This document shows positions 6,204 through 11,508 of a DNA stretch of 11,508 nt, piece by piece (position 1 is the first letter of the stretch; every line of letters begins with the position of its first letter). The DNA is from an uncultured Prevotella sp. (GTDB taxonomy: Bacteria > Bacteroidota > Bacteroidia > Bacteroidales > Bacteroidaceae). The notes below the pieces were generated by a model. It was not told the origin of the DNA, searched no databases, and saw only the letters and a list, made by a program, of their open reading frames with translations. A program made the translations under genes and the position numbers. Location of the stretch: the NCBI GenBank assembly GCA_900557035.1, contig USRA01000061.1, positions 1 to 11,508 of the forward strand, in the 5' to 3' direction.

Positions 6204-6968
6204 ATGAATACAGAAATATTATCAGCAGATAAAGACCCGATGGGCGCAGCCATTCTCGACTTCCAGCAGCATGGGAAGGCAGCCCGACTGAGAGTGCTCT
6301 CTTCGATGTTTGAGGAGGACGAAATGCCAGTAACCCATCTCTTCAGAAGCACCCGGGAAATGCCGATGCTGGAACAGAAGGCCTTGCAGCTTGCCAAGGG
6401 TCGGGTGCTGGATATTGGCGCCGGCAGCGGTTGCCATACGCTCGCCCTGCAAGAGAAGGGCTTTACGGTGAAGGCGATTGATATTTCGCCTTTGAGTTGC
6501 GAAGCGATGAAGTTGAGAGGAGTGAAGGATGCGGAATGCATCAATCTCTTCGATCCGCATCTGAGCAGTGGAAATCATTCCGAAGGGCATCAGGAGCAGT
6601 TTGAAGGCGGTTTCGATACGATTCTCCTCCTGATGAACGGAACGGGAATTGCCGGGAAAATAGAACATCTCCCTGCCCTCTTCCAGCGCCTGAAAGCGTT
6701 ATTGAATCCGGGCGGTCAGATTCTCATCGATTCCTCTGACCTGAAATACATCTACGAGAATGAGGATGGCAGCTTCGACATCAATCTGAACGGAGCCTAT
6801 TACGGAGAAGTAGATTATCAGATGATCTACAAGGATGTAAAGGGCGACCACTTCGACTGGCTCTACGTGGATTTCCCATTACTGAAATCCATCGCCGAAA
6901 CCTGCGGTCTGCATGGTGAACTCGTGGCTGAAGGCGAACACTACGACTATCTGGCTAGGATTTTCTAA
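6204..6968 (+). CDS. Class I SAM-dependent methyltransferase
   Basis: This 254-residue cytoplasmic protein has a Rossmann-type SAM-binding core. Motif I VLDIGAGSGCHTLAL (68-82) has the glycine-rich loop. The end of strand 2, AIDIS (91-95), carries an acidic residue expected to bind the ribose of SAM. FDTILLLMNGTG (about 137-148) corresponds to the motif near the active site, and LNPGGQILIDSSD (167-179) to the post-core strand. An N-terminal helical region of about 65 residues precedes the fold. The C-terminal part (about 190-254) is rich in Tyr and Asp and may shape the substrate pocket. The substrate is not deducible; small-molecule methylation is the usual prediction for such proteins. The gene has its own promoter and terminator, so it need not be linked to the pump upstream. 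Confidence 0.88.
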   Translation: MNTEILSADKDPMGAAILDFQQHGKAARLRVLSSMFEEDEMPVTHLFRSTREMPMLEQKALQLAKGRVLDIGAGSGCHTLALQEKGFTVKAIDISPLSCEAMKLRGVKDAECINLFDPHLSSGNHSEGHQEQFEGGFDTILLLMNGTGIAGKIEHLPALFQRLKALLNPGGQILIDSSDLKYIYENEDGSFDINLNGAYYGEVDYQMIYKDVKGDHFDWLYVDFPLLKSIAETCGLHGELVAEGEHYDYLARIF

Positions 6969-6979
6969 AAAGCATCATA

Positions 6980-7028
6980 AAAAAAGTGAAGGAGCTAAGA
7001 CAAATGTTCTTGGCTCCTTCACTTTTTT
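6980..7028. terminator. Strong bidirectional terminator between convergent genes
   Basis: A near-perfect stem runs from 6980-7000 to 7008-7028: AAAAAAGTGAAGGAGC and AAGA pair with TCTT, GCTCCTTCACTTTTTT, with a single T-G wobble and a 7-base loop. A-tracts on the left and T-tracts on the right let it work in both directions. It would end the methyltransferase transcript and the converging mgtC-like transcript. Confidence 0.92.
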
Positions 7029-7059
7029 CCTCCTATTTTATCGAGGAATTCCTCCTAAC

Positions 7060-7713
7060 CTATTTGATCGTCGAAATCGTGACATCTGAGAAATCGTTCA
7101 TCAGGTCAAGAATCTCCAGGGTATGGAAATCCTTCTTCGCCTTCACTTCGATATTCGCCTCAAAAAATTCCTCCTTGGATAAGCGGCGCTCCTTCAGCTC
7201 GTAGGAATGTACCTCCATTCCCTTCTGCTTGAGTTGCCTGATAAATTCCTTCACGCTCTCACGAGACGGGGCTGAGAAATTCAACTCGATGGTAGTGGTT
7301 CCCAACGACGGAATCCAATAGTTCAGCACCTCCAGTCCGAGCAGCACCATCGCCGTGGTAAGAGCCGCCGCAACATACATACCGGTTCCGCACGCCAATC
7401 CGATGGCTGCCGTCACCCACAAGCCAGCAGCAGTAGTCAATCCTCTCACCACATTCTTCTGGAAGATAATCGTTCCGGCACCCAGGAATCCGATGCCCGA
7501 AACCACCTGTGCCGCCACACGCGAGGAATCCTTCAGATCCACTCCGAATCCAAACTGCGAAACCACACAGAAAAGCGCACTTCCCAATGCCACGAGGAAG
7601 TGGGTGCGGAAACCAGCCTCCTTGGCACGGTATTCTCGCTCTATTCCTATCGCTCCTCCCAGAACCAGCGCAAGCGAGAGGCGGATGGTAAGGTCTATAT
7701 AGGTTGCATCCAT
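7060..7713 (-). CDS. MgtC/SapB family membrane protein
   Basis: This 217-residue protein has an N-terminal MgtC/SapB membrane domain. Family motifs are clear: GAIGIERE (20-27), AGFRTHFLVALGSAL (33-47), VSGIGFLGAGTII (71-83) and GLTTAAGLWVTAAIGLACG (91-109). Hydrophobic segments lie at about 8-24, 38-55, 68-84, 97-112 and 113-131. A soluble C-terminal domain (about 140-217, beta-alpha-beta like, ACT-type) follows, as in longer MgtC relatives. In pathogens MgtC helps growth in low magnesium and inhibits the F-type ATPase; many other homologues are of unknown role or are linked to cation balance. No magnesium-responsive leader is recognised upstream. The gene is transcribed alone, converging on the methyltransferase. 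Confidence 0.9.
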   Translation of the reverse strand: MDATYIDLTIRLSLALVLGGAIGIEREYRAKEAGFRTHFLVALGSALFCVVSQFGFGVDLKDSSRVAAQVVSGIGFLGAGTIIFQKNVVRGLTTAAGLWVTAAIGLACGTGMYVAAALTTAMVLLGLEVLNYWIPSLGTTTIELNFSAPSRESVKEFIRQLKQKGMEVHSYELKERRLSKEEFFEANIEVKAKKDFHTLEILDLMNDFSDVTISTIK

Positions 7714-7778
7714 ATTATTCCTTTCTTTTAAAAGATGAAAAAAGCATCACAAAATGCCTCTATTTGATTTTGTCAATG

Positions 7779-7786
7779 CAAATATA
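7779..7786 (-). promoter_or_regulatory. Probable -7 element of the mgtC-like gene
   Basis: On the minus strand this reads TATATTTG, an exact match to TAnnTTTG, about 65 bp before the ATG at 7713. No good TTTG is found at the -33 position, only T-rich sequence, so the promoter is likely but not complete. Confidence 0.5.
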
Positions 7787-7839
7787 CAACTTTTATTCTG
7801 AAAAGCATCGTTTTTTAGTTATTTTTTACATTAGGCAGG

Positions 7840-7875
7840 AAATAACAAGGGGAAGCACCGAAACGACACTTCCCC
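7840..7875 (-). terminator. Terminator hairpin after the B12 uptake operon
   Basis: Read on the minus strand, GGGGAAG (7875-7869) pairs with CTTCCCC (7855-7849). A G-C/wobble inner stem and a short TTT loop sit inside, and a moderately T-rich tail (TTGTTATTT) follows. It lies about 40 bp after the stop of the BtuG-like gene and marks the probable end of the btuB-btuG transcript. Confidence 0.7.
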
Positions 7876-7916
7876 ATGGATTGGATGAATTATATAATCA
7901 TCTGTCTCGCGACATC

Positions 7917-9074
7917 TTATTCTGCGTATGCAGTCTTGTAGGCAGAGTCAAAGAACATAGCGCAAGAACCTACACCAGTCTCATACTCATGCAGCTTCTT
8001 ACCAGTGCTGTCATACTCCATTACATAGCCGTTACCATTATAGTCGGCATAGCCACTATCGCCCATTTTATAAGAGAGCACGAAGATATGACCATTCAAT
8101 GGGTCGGCGAAGATACCACATGGGCTCACAGGCATCTCTGAGAGCGTCATCGCCTGTGCTTGCGTACTTCCTGCTACGAGCATACTCACGCTAGGAGTTC
8201 CGCCATAAGGTGCATTGAGCACGAAGAAATGAGGACGAACCACCTCCACATCGCGTGTTGTTGTAGCAACAGGGGTTACGCATACAGCATAGTTGCCCTC
8301 TGCCACCTTCTGTGACTTGCTCTGGGCGAAATCCACGGTGCGCAGGGAATTCTCGCCATAAGCATTATAAGAAGCATCATAATACTGGTTGTCGAGAACA
8401 TACAAAACATTAGATGCATAATAGATGCCGGTAGGATTGTTCACGCCCTCGATATTCTTTGTCTCTACATTGTCGTTGGAAAGATTGATGCAAGAGATGT
8501 TTCCACCACCAGCACCATAGTTACTGTTAGCCACGTAGAGATTGCCATTACCGATGACCAACCCCTCAGGATAGCTGCCCACCTGCCATTTCTTTTGAAG
8601 AGCAAAACTTGTGGTGTCCACGGCTGCTACATAGCCACCGAATGTGGTGAAATATACCTTGCCACCATCTGCGATGATATGGCGAGGCTCAGCACCCTCG
8701 GCTTTGCCCAGCAGGTCTGTAGTCTTAATCTGCTTGATGCTCTGCTTGGTTTTCTTGTCGATTACCTCGATGGTGTTACTCTGATCTACGGCAAGATAAA
8801 TCTTGTTGCCATATACGATGCCGTCGTTGGCAGTATTACCGAGCGTACGACCGTTAGCAGTCTTGAATACGTTCTGTGTGGCTGTGCTTGAAGCATAGTC
8901 GATAGCTGTGAGAGAGCTCTCAATCTTGTTATACATGTTACCTGAATTCACGACATAAGCGCCCGTGCTGTACACCTTAAGATAAGTCTCAGGATAGTCT
9001 TTGGCAGGATCGCATGATGTCATCACTGCAGTGCCCATCAAGAGCACCGCCAAACCTAATAAATACTTTTTCAT
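7917..9074 (-). CDS. BtuG-type cobalamin-capturing surface lipoprotein (YncE-like beta-propeller)
   Basis: This 385-residue protein starts with a lipoprotein signal. Residues 1-20 are hydrophobic with MTSC at 18-21, so Cys21 would be lipidated. DPAKDYPE follows, an acidic stretch reminiscent of Bacteroidota surface-export signals. The rest is a series of beta-propeller blades of the YncE/DUF5074 type: GKVYFTTFGGYVAAVD (about 139-154), GSYPEGLVIGNGNLYVANSN (about 167-186), NPTGIYYASNVLYVLDN (about 213-229), and a late blade near 320-380 ending in GSCAMFFD. BtuG proteins of Bacteroides have this size and fold and bind B12 very tightly on top of BtuB. Here the gene follows a BtuB-like receptor by 40 bp and shares its cobalamin riboswitch, which supports the same job. 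The fold alone would not prove ligand identity. Confidence 0.82.
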   Translation of the reverse strand: MKKYLLGLAVLLMGTAVMTSCDPAKDYPETYLKVYSTGAYVVNSGNMYNKIESSLTAIDYASSTATQNVFKTANGRTLGNTANDGIVYGNKIYLAVDQSNTIEVIDKKTKQSIKQIKTTDLLGKAEGAEPRHIIADGGKVYFTTFGGYVAAVDTTSFALQKKWQVGSYPEGLVIGNGNLYVANSNYGAGGGNISCINLSNDNVETKNIEGVNNPTGIYYASNVLYVLDNQYYDASYNAYGENSLRTVDFAQSKSQKVAEGNYAVCVTPVATTTRDVEVVRPHFFVLNAPYGGTPSVSMLVAGSTQAQAMTLSEMPVSPCGIFADPLNGHIFVLSYKMGDSGYADYNGNGYVMEYDSTGKKLHEYETGVGSCAMFFDSAYKTAYAE

Positions 9075-9114
9075 TTTCTTTTTCTGTTTATATTTGAATC
9101 TAATTTGTTACTAT

Positions 9115-11220
9115 CTAGAAGTTATACCCGATGCTGAACATCCAGCTGCGGCGAGGCATCGGATAATGCCCCACAAGTTCATACTGCTCCGACAGCAGGT
9201 TCTTCACATCCATCCTAACCTTCACACCTCTAAGAGGTTTGCCACAGAGGCGTAGGTCGTCGAGCTGCCGATAGAGCGTAAGCCCCATGTCCCAGTAGCC
9301 GTCCACTTCGGTGCCGTCATAGTGCTCATTGTTGGCCCATCGCTTGCTCATTCCTTGTCCATGGAGCGAGACATTCACCCAGGGATTCTCCCACCCCAAT
9401 GCCATACTGCCCGAGTGTAGAGGGATGTAGGCTATCTGATTGCCATAATATCTGGACGAGCGGTCGGTATGGTTCACCACATGCTGGTAGCTATACGATC
9501 CTTGCAGCGAGAGTTGCTGCCCCGGAGCCAACTGCCAGGTGCTACGCAAGGAGGCATCCACGCCAACGACATCAACCCGTGCCATGTTCACAGTACGCCA
9601 AACGAACATATTGTAAGGAACGCCCACAATCTTGTCGGTCACCCGATTGCAGTAGCCGTCCAGCGTTGCTTGAACATTCCATTCCTTGTAACGTAAGGAT
9701 TCGCCGTTCCCCCCACCTCCTGAAGAAGTTTTTTTCCACGTAAGCCCGACATTCAACTGTCGGGTTTTCTCAGGCTTCAGATCAGAACTTCCATAATGGA
9801 AGAAATAGTTCTCGTTGAAAGTAGGTACTCTGAAGATGTCCTTGTACGAAGCCCTGAGATAGAGCTCATCGCTGGCAGTACCATTCCCCAGAAGCCGATA
9901 AGAAAGCGAAAGCGATGGCGAAAGCCGGCGTGCATCCTTGGCTGCCTGTCCTGCTTTGGCAGGATTGGAGCTGCCTGGCAGAGTCTCTATCTTGCGCCCC
10001 AAGCTGTTGAGGTAAACTGAAGCCAGCATTCTGGCAAGAGCTACCCATCTTCCCTTCGCATATCGGGCAGAAAGCGACTGCAGGATGCCATGTCGATGAG
10101 GGCGCAGGTCGGTGGCGAGGGTGCTGTTGAGCGAGTTCATCATCCAGTCGGCAGAGTAATCTACCGCCCAGCCATCCCTCGGAATCCACATCAGTGCTGC
10201 CGAAGTATAATATTCCCTCTGCCAGTAGGTGGCATCATTGCGCCGATTAGCCACGAGCGTGTCCTGATAGGCGGAACTCGCCCAGTTCATCTTGGCTTGC
10301 ACCTTCAGCATCCAATGATCATCGAGACTTCTGGCTTGCCATCTTGCCTGAGCAAAGGCGTTGCGGTCGTGCAACTGCTCGGCTGTTACATCGGTGTAAT
10401 ATCTCACGATACCTGGCAACTGTCGGTCGTTGTCATAATAGTAGATCTTTGCCCACAATTGGCTCCGGCTCATGCCATCGGCGCGCCTGCCCATCATCCA
10501 ATGCATATTCAGTTCGCCATGCCCCGAGTTCATCCTGCTGTTGGTTCGTCGCTCATGGGTGGTATATTTACCGTTGTGCAAGAGGAAGGGATAGTCGTTT
10601 TCGGCATAGATATATTCACCCATCGCCTGGAGGGTGAACCTATCTGACAACCTCTGTACATAGCGCAGATAAGGCGAGACATATCCGAAGGATCCCACCT
10701 GCAACTGAGTAGAGAGGTGAGGCTGCTTGTCGATGGGAATCTCGCTCATGGTCTCGATGGCGAGCAAAGCTGCCACCGAGGCTTGCCGAGCCGAGATGAA
10801 AATGTCGTCGTTGTCACCAATGGTGAGTCGCAATGTCTGCACTTGGTCGAGCGAATAACGGGACACATCAATTTCGCCGCCCTGACATTCGCTGAGCAGC
10901 ACACCATCGTAACTCACGCCCGTATGTCCCGCTCCGAATCCACGCACAGCTACCGTCTTCATTCCTCCTGCTCCACCATAGTCGCGCAGATTGATGCCTG
11001 GCATTCGGTGCAAGGCATCGGCCATATCCGTAACACCAAGCCTCAACATATCCCCCTTGTCCAAAAGCTGGAGAGGCGATGTGCTCGTAAGTATCCAGCG
11101 CTGCCGAGCATTCACTTTTACTTCCTGCAAGTGCTCGATACGAATGGAATCTTGCCCCATCCCCACTTGTGCATACAACAGTAGCAAGCCACCGAGACAA
11201 AATTTTCTCAATGCCTTCAT
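9115..11220 (-). CDS. btuB: BtuB-type TonB-dependent outer membrane receptor for cobalamin
   Basis: This 701-residue receptor has a signal peptide (residues 1-22, LGGLLLLYAQVGMG then Q). A short segment holding a TonB-box-like HLQEVKVNA (about 30-38) follows. The plug domain is at about 45-160, with PGINLRDYGGAGGMKTVAVRG (shown by its core, about 73-93) and VSYDGVLLSE. The remainder is a 22-strand-type barrel of alternating strands, ending in SIGYNF with the terminal Phe expected for barrel assembly. It lacks the N-terminal CarboxypepD_reg-like domain of SusC transporters, which fits a small-ligand receptor of BtuB size. The cobalamin riboswitch directly upstream is the main evidence for the substrate. 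Energy would come from TonB-ExbBD, not encoded here. The start at 11220 is chosen because it gives the signal peptide; an out-of-frame ATG lies 4 bp before it. Confidence 0.9.
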   Translation of the reverse strand: MKALRKFCLGGLLLLYAQVGMGQDSIRIEHLQEVKVNARQRWILTSTSPLQLLDKGDMLRLGVTDMADALHRMPGINLRDYGGAGGMKTVAVRGFGAGHTGVSYDGVLLSECQGGEIDVSRYSLDQVQTLRLTIGDNDDIFISARQASVAALLAIETMSEIPIDKQPHLSTQLQVGSFGYVSPYLRYVQRLSDRFTLQAMGEYIYAENDYPFLLHNGKYTTHERRTNSRMNSGHGELNMHWMMGRRADGMSRSQLWAKIYYYDNDRQLPGIVRYYTDVTAEQLHDRNAFAQARWQARSLDDHWMLKVQAKMNWASSAYQDTLVANRRNDATYWQREYYTSAALMWIPRDGWAVDYSADWMMNSLNSTLATDLRPHRHGILQSLSARYAKGRWVALARMLASVYLNSLGRKIETLPGSSNPAKAGQAAKDARRLSPSLSLSYRLLGNGTASDELYLRASYKDIFRVPTFNENYFFHYGSSDLKPEKTRQLNVGLTWKKTSSGGGGNGESLRYKEWNVQATLDGYCNRVTDKIVGVPYNMFVWRTVNMARVDVVGVDASLRSTWQLAPGQQLSLQGSYSYQHVVNHTDRSSRYYGNQIAYIPLHSGSMALGWENPWVNVSLHGQGMSKRWANNEHYDGTEVDGYWDMGLTLYRQLDDLRLCGKPLRGVKVRMDVKNLLSEQYELVGHYPMPRRSWMFSIGYNF

Positions 11221-11344
11221 TCATTCTATCTTTTATATTATTATCTGTGTTTCCATCCTGAACCCATCCCACGGGGTTGAATAGAATCATCAGAATCCTT
11301 TCTCTTCCTACAGTCCACTCACGGTGTAGGTTTATCTTCTGATG
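11221..11344 (-). promoter_or_regulatory. Riboswitch expression platform and btuB leader
   Basis: Between the B12 box and the btuB ATG lie about 120 nt with nested pairing on the minus strand. ATCAGAA (11343-11337) pairs with TTCTGAT (11295-11289) and encloses CCTACA (11330-11325) with TGTAGG (11312-11307). Nearer the start, AACCC (11278-11274) pairs with GGGTT (11265-11261). None is followed by a T-run, so a classic terminator is not seen. The last 35 bases before the start are AT-rich and unstructured. Control at translation, or by folding that competes with the aptamer, is inferred. Confidence 0.55.
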
Positions 11345-11508
11345 GCAACGGCAGGTCTTCTGACTTGCATCCTCCCCGCATCCGTCATCTCATTTTCTGA
11401 CAGATGCACAACTCATGGCAAGCGGTCTTCCCGAAAAAATGTCAGTGACCATAGTGCTTGCCGCAATAAGACGCTTACAGCAGCGGGACTGTCCGGGCTT
11501 CTCACCCG
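11345..11508 (-). ncRNA. Cobalamin riboswitch aptamer (5' part cut by window end)
   Basis: Read on the minus strand, the sequence carries the ordered landmarks of the cobalamin aptamer. These are GAAGCCCGGACAGTCCCGC, then GCTGTAAGCG, GTCACTG, CGGGAAGACCGC, a GATGCGGGGAGGATGC segment, and the B12 box GCAAGTCAGAAGACCTGCC (11368-11350) with flanking GTTGC. The B12 box differs from the common AAGCCAGGAGACCTGCC at few positions. The first stem-loops (P1-P2 5' strands) lie beyond the window. It would sense cobalamin and lower expression of the btuB and BtuG-like genes when the vitamin is abundant. This is the firmest regulatory call in the window. Confidence 0.95.

Noticed and set aside
7704..8141. 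Plus-strand frame of 145 codons over the mgtC promoter and the 3' end of the BtuG-like gene
   Set aside because: It overlaps a well-supported lipoprotein gene and its terminator, and the product has no recognisable domain.
9089..9096. Plus-strand TATATTTG promoter match between btuB and the BtuG-like gene
   Set aside because: It points antisense into btuB with no gene to drive, and an 8-mer of this AT-rich kind is expected by chance.
9796..11290. Several plus- and minus-strand frames of 70-185 codons inside btuB
   Set aside because: All are antisense or frame-shifted shadows of the continuous 701-residue receptor.
1..11508. Anti-phage, toxin-antitoxin or transposon system
   Set aside because: No nuclease, recombinase, transposase, toxin or antitoxin-like protein is encoded; all large genes fit transport, methyltransferase or cobalamin roles.

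Overview
The window looks like chromosomal DNA of a gut Bacteroidota, most likely a Prevotella/Segatella (P. copri-like) species. The evidence is the style of the proteins (DUF4476 secreted protein, split MacB-type ABC genes, BtuB/BtuG-type cobalamin genes), Bacteroidota promoters of the TAnnTTTG type, A-rich leaders with no clear Shine-Dalgarno sequence, and moderate GC. The species assignment is inference.

Left part (1-1122): a terminator-like palindrome (20-57) is followed by about 250 bp of degenerate repeats. These include three perfectly spaced 33-bp units and two 22-bp units, all built from a GGTAnC(T)TTTC-like half-site in both orientations. A clear Bacteroidota promoter then drives a small secreted DUF4476 protein, which ends at a strong intrinsic terminator.

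Middle part (1123-6118): a plus-strand tripartite efflux/export cluster in the order TolC-type outer membrane channel, MacA/HlyD-type periplasmic adaptor, MacB-type ATPase and MacB/FtsX-type permease. Together these would form an ATP-driven pump spanning both membranes. The ATPase and permease genes are 11 bp apart. The two other gaps hold unusual structured DNA: a roughly 216-bp nested palindrome between tolC and macA, and a purine-rich repeat with complementary pyrimidine segments between macA and the ATPase gene. A weak terminator overlaps the permease stop codon.

Next comes a monocistronic class I SAM-dependent methyltransferase (6204-6968) with its own promoter. It converges on a MgtC/SapB-family membrane protein (minus strand, 7060-7713) through a strong bidirectional terminator.

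Right part (7917-11508, minus strand): a cobalamin riboswitch, cut by the window end, then a BtuB-type TonB-dependent receptor, then a BtuG-type surface lipoprotein with a YncE-like beta-propeller, and a terminator hairpin. This reads as a vitamin B12 capture and uptake operon. BtuG would catch cobalamin at the surface, BtuB would pass it through the outer membrane, and the riboswitch would shut expression when B12 is plentiful.

No CRISPR, rRNA, tRNA, transposase or recognisable defence system is visible. The parts least explained by known biology are the three repeat or palindromic intergenic elements.
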